A DNA stretch of 30,377 nt, taken from a virus. Location of the stretch: positions 1 to 30,377 of IMG/VR virus record IMGVR_UViG_3300050125_000005. One strand, written 5' to 3'. Made by a program: the position numbers and the translations under genes. Under the pieces are notes generated by a model. It made no database searches and was not told the DNA's origin. It saw nothing but the letters and a program-made list of their open reading frames with translations. Below, in pieces: positions 1 through 5,212 of this stretch. Positions within the stretch are counted from its first letter, which is position 1; every line of letters begins with the position of its first letter.

Positions 1-65
1 TCATGGCCGCAACATCACCCGAGCTTTCACGGCCGCAACATCGCACGGTCTGGCGCGCCCGTCAA
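1..65. repeat. 16-bp near-identical direct repeat at left edge
   Basis: Positions 1-16 and 27-42 share the string tca-y-ggccgcaacatc with one mismatch, a 26-bp period. On the minus strand both copies end in the codons for MLRP followed by a stop, and the leftmost copy also contains an ATG overlapping a TGA (complement 2-4), so a leftward gene may start here and leave the window. No gene can be supported inside this short stretch. Confidence 0.35.
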
Positions 66-173
66 CTAATAATCGTCGCCGTCCTCGCTGCCCTCACGGG
101 AGTATTCGCCGTCGGACTCGTATTCGTACCAGTCGGCGTCCGGGGCACACGTCACGGGAGGGGGGCGGCTCAT
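66..173 (-). CDS. small acidic hypothetical protein (35 aa)
   Basis: A 35-residue leftward ORF with an acidic, tyrosine-rich second half (about 14 Asp/Glu after residue 11; it ends EDGDDY). A GGAGG lies just upstream of the ATG, although only one base separates them, which is closer than usual. It follows the leftward zinc-knuckle gene by 30 bp and would be its operon partner. The composition is that of a small DNA-mimic-like or disordered phage protein, but nothing identifies a function. The opposite strand is open because GAC/GAG codons read as hydrophobic codons in antisense; I take the acidic reading as the real one because of strand and RBS. Confidence 0.4.
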   Translation of the reverse strand: MSRPPPVTCAPDADWYEYESDGEYSREGSEDGDDY

Positions 174-203
174 GCCTCCGATTATCGCCTATGGTGCGGT
201 GCG

Positions 204-509
204 TCAGGGGGCGAGTTTTCCTTGAGCTTTAAGCCACGCGGGAATACATTGAAATTCCAGCCATTCCAATAATACCGCAATCTCGGATTCGGTCATTGAC
301 CACGGAACGGCCAATTCAAGCTCAAGTATTGATTTTTTATTAGACGCTGGCCGCTTTGCTGCGTGCGCGTCTAGCAAAATGCACCGTTGGCAGCGCCCCG
401 TTCGGGTGAAATGCCAAGCCATATGTCCTCTCGCGCACGGCGTGCCCGGATAGTACCGGTAATATCCGGACGCCTGCGCTTGTTCTCGTGTCAGTGTTTC
501 AATTTCCAT
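204..509 (-). CDS. zinc-knuckle protein, HNH-associated type
   Basis: A 101-residue protein with one clear metal-binding pattern, C25-x3-H29-x10-C40-x2-C43, in the context PCARGH...GRCQRC. This knuckle is common at the N-terminus of phage HNH-type nucleases and related small phage proteins, but no HNH motif follows: the remaining residues 60-101 are a charged and then amphipathic segment. It may be a truncated homing-nuclease relative or a free-standing zinc protein. The start is well supported by AGGAG eight bases upstream of the ATG. It is transcribed leftward, away from the terminase genes, from the shared control region 510-744. Role inferred only as nucleic-acid binding. Confidence 0.7.
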   Translation of the reverse strand: MEIETLTREQAQASGYYRYYPGTPCARGHMAWHFTRTGRCQRCILLDAHAAKRPASNKKSILELELAVPWSMTESEIAVLLEWLEFQCIPAWLKAQGKLAP

Positions 510-535
510 GTCAAAATCTCCTACCTATGTAATGG

Positions 536-668
536 TGAGAACCGTGCGTAACCGTTCCGTCCTATGTTGTACAGGAGATAGGGTAATATAGCTATTCTAA
601 TGGGTTAATATTCCTTAATAGGGTATTTTAGGATGCACAATGTAAATGAGGATACCACACGGTTCTCA
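536..668. repeat. 11-bp inverted repeat bracketing the divergent control region
   Basis: The 11-mer tgagaaccgtg at 536-546 is exactly reverse-complemented at 658-668. The two arms are symmetric about position 602, with the leftward gene starting just left of one arm and the rightward promoter starting in the other. The right arm contains the TTCTCA that I read as the -35 box of the rightward promoter. Spacing of 111 bp between arms fits two operators bound by one regulator better than a simple hairpin. Confidence 0.6.
575..633 (+). repeat. three imperfect direct repeats around GGGT, ~20 bp apart
   Basis: Three related boxes, agataGGGTaatat, ctaatGGGTtaatat and taataGGGTatttt, have their GGGT cores at 581, 602 and 621. 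Spacings of 21 and 19 bp are close to two helical turns, so the boxes lie on one DNA face. They fill the AT-rich centre of the divergent region between the inverted-repeat arms. This arrangement is typical of repeated regulator or replication-initiator sites; which one cannot be told. Confidence 0.45.
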
Positions 669-690
669 GGGTTAACAGGTCGGCTATAAA
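663..690 (+). promoter_or_regulatory. candidate sigma70 promoter of the packaging operon
   Basis: TTCTCA (663-668), a 16-bp spacer and TATAAA (685-690) match four and five of six consensus positions. Transcription would begin near 697, which excludes the GTG at 694 as a translation start and favours the ATG at 745 for the small terminase. The -35 box lies inside the right arm of the 11-bp inverted repeat. Confidence 0.5.
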
Positions 691-744
691 TCCGTGTGGA
701 CGTGCGGCTTGCTATTCGGGTCGCTGAATAGCGATACTGCGGAT

Positions 745-1491
745 ATGGACGCATTGCCCGCCCCCACCGTGGCCGCGCCCCCGACCGTGGAGCCGCTGCC
801 GTTGATGCCCCGCCCGTTATCGCGGCGGCAGGAAAACTACGCCCGCTGCGTGGCCGCCGGCATGTCGTACGCCGAAGCGTTCCGCCAGGCCGGCTGCGTG
901 GCTGGTAGCGCCGGCTCGCAGTCGGGACAGATTGCCGTCATGAACCGCGAGCCGCGCATCAGGGCACGCATCGCTCAGTTACGCCCCGCCGCGGACGCCG
1001 AGGCTGTGAGCACCATAGCCGAGCGCATGGCGTGGCTGCGGATGATAGTCAACGCCGACCCCGAGGAACTAACTCGGGTCGTTCGCAGCCCCTGCGACTT
1101 GTGCTGGACCGACAGCAGCATCGCTGCGGCATACTCGGCACACTTCGCGCCGTGCGAGTTCCTCGAGGCGCGGCCCGCGCTGCCCGACCCGACCAAGCCC
1201 GCCGAGAACTGCCCGCACTGCAGGGGGCGAGGCATAATGCACGTTGAGATAACGCCTACGGACGAACTGTCGACCGCGGGGCGCGCGCTGTACAAATCGG
1301 CTAGCCAGGACAAGGACGGCGTGATTAAGGTCGAAATGCAGAGTAAGGCCGACGCGGCTGAGATGCTGAACAAGCTGCAGTCGGCTTATGTCACACGCTC
1401 GCTAAACCTTAACGCGAACGTGGCTATTCATGCCGCGCGGGACGCCGACCCCGCTGCAGCGCTCAAGCTATTCGAGGCGTTTGGCTCATGA
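745..1491 (+). CDS. terminase small subunit with zinc ribbon
   Basis: A 248-residue DNA-recognition subunit of the packaging motor. Residues 25-52 (LSRRQENYARC...SYAEAFRQAGC) form the helix-turn-helix typical of small terminases. Two CxxC pairs, C117-x2-C120 and C156-x2-C159 (CPHCRGRG), make a zinc ribbon found in a recognisable branch of phage small terminases, followed by the usual segment with Leu-Tyr and a Lys-Asp-Gly turn near residues 180-195 and a helical oligomerisation tail. The frame is open back to a GTG at 694, but the promoter runs through that codon and the extra N-terminus is atypical, so I prefer ATG 745. No strong Shine-Dalgarno precedes either. It overlaps the next gene by ATGA. 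Confidence 0.85.
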   Translation: MDALPAPTVAAPPTVEPLPLMPRPLSRRQENYARCVAAGMSYAEAFRQAGCVAGSAGSQSGQIAVMNREPRIRARIAQLRPAADAEAVSTIAERMAWLRMIVNADPEELTRVVRSPCDLCWTDSSIAAAYSAHFAPCEFLEARPALPDPTKPAENCPHCRGRGIMHVEITPTDELSTAGRALYKSASQDKDGVIKVEMQSKADAAEMLNKLQSAYVTRSLNLNANVAIHAARDADPAAALKLFEAFGS

Positions 1492-1658
1492 GGCGCGGCG
1501 CCACACGAATACCGGCGCTTACCGTGGCGGCCATCCTCGAATGGGATGCGCAACGGCGCGCCATAGGCAACCAGAAGGCGCTGGCGCGGCGATTAGGCGT
1601 CGAGCCTGCCACGGTGCGCTATGTGCTCGAGCGCGCCCGTGAGCGGAGCTCCACGTGA
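1488..1658 (+). CDS. small helix-turn-helix protein between terminase genes
   Basis: A 56-residue basic protein coupled at both ends: its ATG overlaps the stop of the small terminase (ATGA) and its stop overlaps the GTG of the large terminase (GTGA). Residues 30-50 (NQKALARRLGVEPATVRYVL) read as a clean helix-turn-helix of the replication-origin or repressor type. Its place suggests a DNA-binding accessory of packaging or a local regulator; both are inference. The short length is why it is easily missed. A ribosome can reach it by translational coupling, and no separate RBS is needed. Confidence 0.75.
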   Translation: MRRGATRIPALTVAAILEWDAQRRAIGNQKALARRLGVEPATVRYVLERARERSST

Positions 1659-3526
1659 ACGCCGAGGCCGTGCCGACGTCTGATGCCATAGCCGCCCGCG
1701 CCTACGTGGCTATGCGCCGCCCGCCGCGCGCACGGGAACACTTCGATGCACTGCTTGCGACTGAACAGAACGCACGTGCTGCGTTATGGCAAACTCTCAG
1801 CCGTGACGAACGCGACGCGGCCGCGGCTTACGCGTCTCGCCGGCTAGAACTGCGCGAAATATACGGCGACGCAGCGCCCACGATGCAGGCGCGCGAGGAT
1901 TGCCTCGCATGGCTGCGCCGGCCCGACGCTGCCACCGTCGCCGACAAAATCGCATGGGTGAAACGCTACTACGCGCGCGACGGCGATACGCTCGCCGATT
2001 TCATAAACGATTGGGGCTATACCATCGACCCGCGATTGATTAGCGAAGGTCGCAATCCCGTCGTCGCGTTCGCGCTGTTCCCTAGGCAGCGCGAGATGAT
2101 TCGATGGATGATTGGTTGCTGGATAGACAGCACGCCCGGCGTTGTCGTCAAGTCACGAGATGTGGGCGCGTCATGGGTCGCGATGGCGTTGCTAGCTACG
2201 TTATGTATATTCCGCAACGGGTTCGCGGCTGGCGTGGGCAGCGCTGTTGAAATCAAGATTGACCGCAGCGGCGACCCGGACTCGCTGTTCTACAAGCTAC
2301 GTTCGTTCCTCGAGCACCTACCGATAGAATTTAATGCAGGGTTCGATGTGGCGCACTGCTCAGCCGATAAACGCGTCACGTTTCCGCTGACCGGCTCGAG
2401 CATCACGGGCGAGGCCGGCGACCAGGCGGGACGCGGCGGCCGTAAAGCAATATTCATCGTGGACGAGAGCGCCCATTTTGAGCATCCTAATATCATCGAC
2501 AAAAACTTAAGCGCGAATACTAGATGCCGTATCGACATGTCCTCTGTGAACGGGAGCGCTAACTCGTTCTTTCGGCGCGCCCACAAACAACCGGCTATAC
2601 GCCGATTTGATTACACGTGGCGGGACGATCCGCGACGTGACGATGCATGGGCCGCAAAGACGCAAGAGGAATTGGACGAAGTCACGTGGAAACAGGAGTA
2701 CATGTGCGACTTTAAAGCGACGCTCGAGGGCGCCGTTATTCCGCGCGAATGGGCTGATGCCACGGTAGATATTGATAAGTTCCTAGGTATTGAGATGACT
2801 GGCGGCTTGCGTGCCGCGCTTGACATTGCCGATCGCGGGCTAGATTTGAATGCGTTCGCCGTGCTGAAAGGTCGGCGCGTAATCCACGCATCGCAGTGGA
2901 GCGGTAAAGGCAGCGATACAGGTTACAGCGTGCAGCGCGCAATGAAGCTCGCCGAGGAACACGGCTTAACGGCGTTCGATTATGACGCTGACGGTATGGG
3001 CGGCGCTGCCGTTCACAGTGACGCGCGGCTCATAAACGAGGCGCGGACCGAGGCGCAAGCGAAGCTCGTTAAACCGACGCCCGCGGAATATTTTACGCAC
3101 GGCACGATTGGCACGCATCCGTACCGCGGTTCCGAGGCAGTCGTCCGGCCCGAACAGATTGTCCCGGGCACGAAGCGAAAAGCCGTAGATTTATTCGCGA
3201 ACCGCAAAGCGCAATCCTGGTACGAAGCGCGGCTCGCCTGCTATAACGCGTGGCAAGCGCGCCGCGGCAAGCCGTACGTGCTCGAGCGCATACTATGCAT
3301 CCCGTCGGATTTGCCCCTGCGTGAATTGCTGTTAGAGCAGCTGTCGCAAGCTACGATTAAAGAAACTATGACGGGCAAGATTCAGATTGACAAGAACCCA
3401 GACGAGGAAGCTAGCCCCGACATGGCCGACGCCGTAGTGATGGCGCTCGCCCCGCGTAAATCGTCGCTGAATAACATGGGCGCGCTGTTGACTGCGGTCA
3501 GCGCGGCGAGTAATGTGAGGCGATGA
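1655..3526 (+). CDS. terminase large subunit
   Basis: A 623-residue packaging ATPase and nuclease. The ATPase domain has a Walker A-like loop VVVKSRDVGASW (163-174) and a Walker B IFIVDESA (266-273, with D270-E271). The C-terminal RNase H-like nuclease shows its acidic ligands in ALDIADRG (D390), DYDADGMG (442-449) and SPDMADA (D589/D592). Residues 1-140 are an alanine/arginine-rich N-terminal extension before the motor. The GTG start overlaps the preceding stop and has GGAG eight bases upstream. Length and motif order match a full-length large terminase with no sign of damage. It pumps DNA into the prohead through the portal encoded at 5213. Confidence 0.95.
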   Translation: MNAEAVPTSDAIAARAYVAMRRPPRAREHFDALLATEQNARAALWQTLSRDERDAAAAYASRRLELREIYGDAAPTMQAREDCLAWLRRPDAATVADKIAWVKRYYARDGDTLADFINDWGYTIDPRLISEGRNPVVAFALFPRQREMIRWMIGCWIDSTPGVVVKSRDVGASWVAMALLATLCIFRNGFAAGVGSAVEIKIDRSGDPDSLFYKLRSFLEHLPIEFNAGFDVAHCSADKRVTFPLTGSSITGEAGDQAGRGGRKAIFIVDESAHFEHPNIIDKNLSANTRCRIDMSSVNGSANSFFRRAHKQPAIRRFDYTWRDDPRRDDAWAAKTQEELDEVTWKQEYMCDFKATLEGAVIPREWADATVDIDKFLGIEMTGGLRAALDIADRGLDLNAFAVLKGRRVIHASQWSGKGSDTGYSVQRAMKLAEEHGLTAFDYDADGMGGAAVHSDARLINEARTEAQAKLVKPTPAEYFTHGTIGTHPYRGSEAVVRPEQIVPGTKRKAVDLFANRKAQSWYEARLACYNAWQARRGKPYVLERILCIPSDLPLRELLLEQLSQATIKETMTGKIQIDKNPDEEASPDMADAVVMALAPRKSSLNNMGALLTAVSAASNVRR

Positions 3527-3612
3527 TATATTTAATTATTGGAGGCGCCGTAGTTATCGTACTTATCGGCGTCGTTGTTTGGGCGTTCTTAACGAACGAT
3601 TACAGTAAATGA
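3523..3612 (+). CDS. single-span membrane microprotein (29 aa)
   Basis: Twenty-nine residues with one hydrophobic helix (residues 2-23, LIIGGAVVIVLIGVVVW) and a short polar tail ending NDYSK. It is coupled on both sides: ATGA with the large terminase stop and ATGA with the next gene. Its pattern IxG...IGxVVW...ND recurs in the 35-residue protein at 3949, suggesting the two are paralogues. No function can be assigned; holin-like or membrane-regulatory roles are possible but not shown. Confidence 0.6.
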   Translation: MIYLIIGGAVVIVLIGVVVWAFLTNDYSK

Positions 3613-3803
3613 AACGATACCAAATCACGTACGTCCAGGAAGTCACGCAGACTGTCGACGCCGAGTGCACGGACGACGCTGGCGTGTTCGCCAAGCGCTA
3701 CGCTGCTAAGAATCGTTTAGTAGTGCTGCAGGTTATCGCCGAGCGCCTTGTTGACGCGCCGGGTATGGGAGTAAGAAACAACGACACGAGCGGGTCGCGC
3801 TGA
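3609..3803 (+). CDS. small hypothetical protein (64 aa)
   Basis: A soluble 64-residue protein, start overlapping the previous stop as ATGA. The first 45 residues (KRYQITYVQEVTQTVDAEC...) look like a small alternating beta-strand fold, and the last 15 are polar and glycine-rich. I do not recognise a family. An overlapping frame at 3764-3830 reads as a credible C-terminus (ending LIDGKPSIV before a stop) without its own start, so the 3' end of this gene may have suffered a frameshift, or this may be chance. Confidence 0.55.
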   Translation: MKRYQITYVQEVTQTVDAECTDDAGVFAKRYAAKNRLVVLQVIAERLVDAPGMGVRNNDTSGSR

Positions 3804-3948
3804 TTGACGGCAAGCCGTCGATTGTGTAGTGTCGATAGCGGTCACCGGCATTCCCTCAAGCCCTCGCGCGTCTTGGGGCGGCCGTTGGCGATACTCCCGC
3901 CGTGGTGGCGGTCCGTCCCAGGACACGCGTTAATCGAGTACTCCGGTT
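3804..3948. other. gap with hairpins and a weak 34-codon ORF
   Basis: No well-supported gene. The stretch holds two short perfect hairpins, GACGGC-aa-GCCGTC at about 3806-3819 and CCGCC-gtggt-GGCGG near 3899-3913, neither followed by a run of T. A GTG-initiated ORF at 3829-3933 would encode 34 residues rich in Arg, Gly and Ser with no RBS; I do not call it. Confidence 0.4.
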
Positions 3949-4056
3949 ATGCATAGTATCGTTATTGGGCTATTACTGGCATTTATTGGCCTGGTTGTTT
4001 GGGTTGTATATCATGCTCCAGTGAACGACAACTGCCGGTATGATGACCAGGATTAG
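3949..4056 (+). CDS. single-span membrane microprotein (35 aa)
   Basis: Thirty-five residues: a hydrophobic helix over residues 4-22 (IVIGLLLAFIGLVVWVV), then a polar, acidic tail with one Cys (NDNCRYDDQD). It resembles the 29-residue protein at 3523 in the placement of IG, VVW and ND. No clear Shine-Dalgarno. It is the last rightward gene before the opposing cassette: its stop (4054-4056) abuts the stop of the leftward lipoprotein gene (4057), with no terminator between them. Confidence 0.5.
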   Translation: MHSIVIGLLLAFIGLVVWVVYHAPVNDNCRYDDQD

Positions 4057-4401
4057 TTATTCCATTAATTCGAATGACTGATTATTGATAGATTGGTAAT
4101 TATTGTGTCGCTGTACGCGATCCGGAGGCGTCCCGTAGCTGGTGTCTAGCCAAAGACACGTAACAAAATACCAATGGCGTTCCGGATATGCGATCCAACC
4201 TTCGACGTTCATGCACGGCAGGCCGCTATCGTTTACGAGCTTAGCGAGCACGCGACCGGCTGTTATGCACATGTTGCCCTTCGCGTTCTGCGCATCGGTT
4301 AGCGCCGAGCCTGTGCGCATATCATCGGGCGTGCAGATTTCCGAGGCGTGTACATGATGGCATGAGGCGAGCAGCAGGATAAACAGCGTTGCGCGAATCA
4401 T
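4057..4401 (-). CDS. predicted secreted lipoprotein (114 aa)
   Basis: The N-terminus MIRATLFILLLASC is a short lipoprotein signal: positive residue at 3, hydrophobic core 5-12, and lipobox L11-A12-S13-C14. An alternative signal-peptidase I site is HVHA at 16-19. The mature part has further Cys at 23, 44, 63 and 82 that could form disulfides in the periplasm, and an aromatic, Trp-rich centre (EGWIAYPERHWYF). AAGGAG lies nine bases before the ATG, immediately after the stop of the upstream microprotein gene. It is the last gene of the leftward cassette. No family recognised; candidates are superinfection exclusion or host-envelope modification, by analogy with other phage lipoprotein genes. Confidence 0.75.
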   Translation of the reverse strand: MIRATLFILLLASCHHVHASEICTPDDMRTGSALTDAQNAKGNMCITAGRVLAKLVNDSGLPCMNVEGWIAYPERHWYFVTCLWLDTSYGTPPDRVQRHNNYQSINNQSFELME

Positions 4402-4414
4402 TGTGATTAACTCC

Positions 4415-4534
4415 TTAAAAAATCGCCAGTATCAGAATGAACCCGGCGGCGAAGGCCGCTAGATTAAGTGCGAGGCGTACCACGCGGATTTCGAATTGAA
4501 TGTCGGTAATCTGTTTTGCGGTAGTGGTTTTCAT
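4415..4534 (-). CDS. single-span membrane microprotein (39 aa)
   Basis: Thirty-nine residues: a polar N-terminus (MKTTTAKQITDIQFEIRVV) followed by a hydrophobic segment to the C-terminus (LALNLAAFAAGFILILAIF), so a likely N-in tail-anchored protein. It overlaps the 3' end of the 71-aa gene upstream in another frame by 71 bp, and its stop sits inside the ribosome-binding region of the lipoprotein gene, which implies coupled translation. No strong Shine-Dalgarno of its own. Function unknown. Confidence 0.6.
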   Translation of the reverse strand: MKTTTAKQITDIQFEIRVVRLALNLAAFAAGFILILAIF

Positions 4535-4679
4535 AGGTCGTAGTATCGACCCGTTCGCGGCGCTCTGTAGTGTCGCAGTTCACAGACGCGGGAATTAAAT
4601 AGGACGTCAGATATTCAAGCTCGCCCGGCTTGGGCTGTGTTTGCCAGTCCCATCGAAAATGGCGGGCTAGCCCGCTCAT
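4464..4679 (-). CDS. hypothetical soluble protein (71 aa)
   Basis: The ATG at complement 4677-4679 overlaps the stop of the 25-aa microprotein gene (ATGA), which decides the start over an upstream ATG at 4703. The first 30 residues are aromatic and ordered (FRWDWQTQPKPGELEYL); the second half is polar and charged, and is where the next gene overlaps it in another frame. No family recognised. The coupling on both sides marks it as a genuine member of the leftward cassette. Confidence 0.55.
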   Translation of the reverse strand: MSGLARHFRWDWQTQPKPGELEYLTSYLIPASVNCDTTERRERVDTTTYENHYRKTDYRHSIRNPRGTPRT

Positions 4680-4753
4680 GAGAACGTGACCCACAACCAG
4701 CACACGAACATAACAGCCGTTGCGAACAGCAGCGCGCGGTCTAGGCTACTCAT
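4676..4753 (-). CDS. single-span membrane microprotein (25 aa)
   Basis: Twenty-five residues, mostly one transmembrane helix (LLFATAVMFVCWLWVTF) after a short polar start MSSLDR. Its ATG overlaps the last codons of the gene upstream by eight bases and its TGA overlaps the ATG of the next. Too short for homology by eye; the evidence is the hydrophobic helix plus coupling at both ends. Confidence 0.55.
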   Translation of the reverse strand: MSSLDRALLFATAVMFVCWLWVTFS

Positions 4754-5012
4754 TGCCGAACCCGTCCCGCTGGTTGTGAGCGCGGTAGTCCGCCTCAGTT
4801 CGTGGCCGCCCGTCGCGGAAGTCTGGCCAGCATTGGCGTTCGACGGCGAGCGCGAGGCCCTCCGTGCCGTTCTCGCACATACCGCGCGCCTCAGCCTGCC
4901 GCCCGCGCCGCACCATAACGGGCAGCGGCTGCGTTACTTCGAACGGGTCGGACGGCAGCGTGCGCAGGTTTGCCATGTCGACCATGGCGCGATTAGCGTC
5001 TGATTCGTTCAT
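4746..5012 (-). CDS. hypothetical protein, first gene of leftward cassette (88 aa)
   Basis: An 88-residue soluble, charged protein that begins MNESDANRAMVDMANLRTL. AGGAG lies nine bases before the ATG, the best ribosome-binding site of the cassette, and a promoter candidate lies directly upstream. Contains two Cys (46 and 61) and several Arg-rich patches (VRRGRQAEAR). I do not recognise the family. As promoter-proximal gene it should be the best expressed of the five. Confidence 0.65.
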   Translation of the reverse strand: MNESDANRAMVDMANLRTLPSDPFEVTQPLPVMVRRGRQAEARGMCENGTEGLALAVERQCWPDFRDGRPRTEADYRAHNQRDGFGNE

Positions 5013-5030
5013 GCTTATTTACTCCTAATG

Positions 5031-5074
5031 TTGACAACGCTGTCAGTTATACGCTATTCGGTAAAGCCTTGCCA
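5031..5074 (-). promoter_or_regulatory. promoter and operator-like palindrome of the leftward cassette
   Basis: On the minus strand TGGCAA (5069-5074), a 17-bp spacer and TATAAC (5046-5051) form a sigma70-like promoter with a good -10. Directly downstream, over the expected start of transcription, lies the palindrome TGACA-acgc-TGTCA (5032-5045), suited to a repressor site. On the plus strand the same palindrome contains a perfect TTGACA (5031-5036), but no convincing -10 follows it at 16-18 bp. Confidence 0.45.
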
Positions 5075-5175
5075 GTCGCACGAGGCGCGATTCGCGTCCG
5101 CCCGGAACCCTACGGCGCCGAACTGAGCGCATTGCACCCATCCGGAATCCATACCCGTGCCCCGCAGCGGCCCGG

Positions 5176-5205
5176 AGTGACGCGCCTCACAGTTTCCGCT
5201 AGACT
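5176..5205 (+). promoter_or_regulatory. candidate promoter and GTGA-N6-TCAC palindrome before the portal gene
   Basis: GTGACG (5177-5182), 17 bp, TAGACT (5200-5205) match four of six positions each. The start of transcription would fall at or beside the portal ATG at 5213, giving a leaderless or nearly leaderless message, consistent with the lack of a Shine-Dalgarno there. The -35 lies in the palindrome a-GTGA-cgcgcc-TCAC-a (5176-5191), related to the one before the sheath gene. Confidence 0.35.
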
Positions 5206-5212
5206 CCTGATT

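Noticed and set aside
3-272. Rightward 89-aa ORF with a hydrophobic segment
   Set aside because: It is antisense to the acidic leftward ORF and to the well-supported zinc-knuckle gene; the hydrophobic run arises from reversed Asp/Glu codons.
3806-3819. GACGGC-aa-GCCGTC hairpin as terminator
   Set aside because: No T run follows and the loop of two bases is too tight; a coding continuation is equally likely.
3717-3926. Leftward 69-aa ORF
   Set aside because: Overlaps a coupled rightward gene, no RBS, unremarkable composition.
5069-5212. Upstream extension of the portal from the TTG at 5069
   Set aside because: Adds 48 low-quality residues over promoter and palindrome sequences; family start begins near the ATG at 5213.
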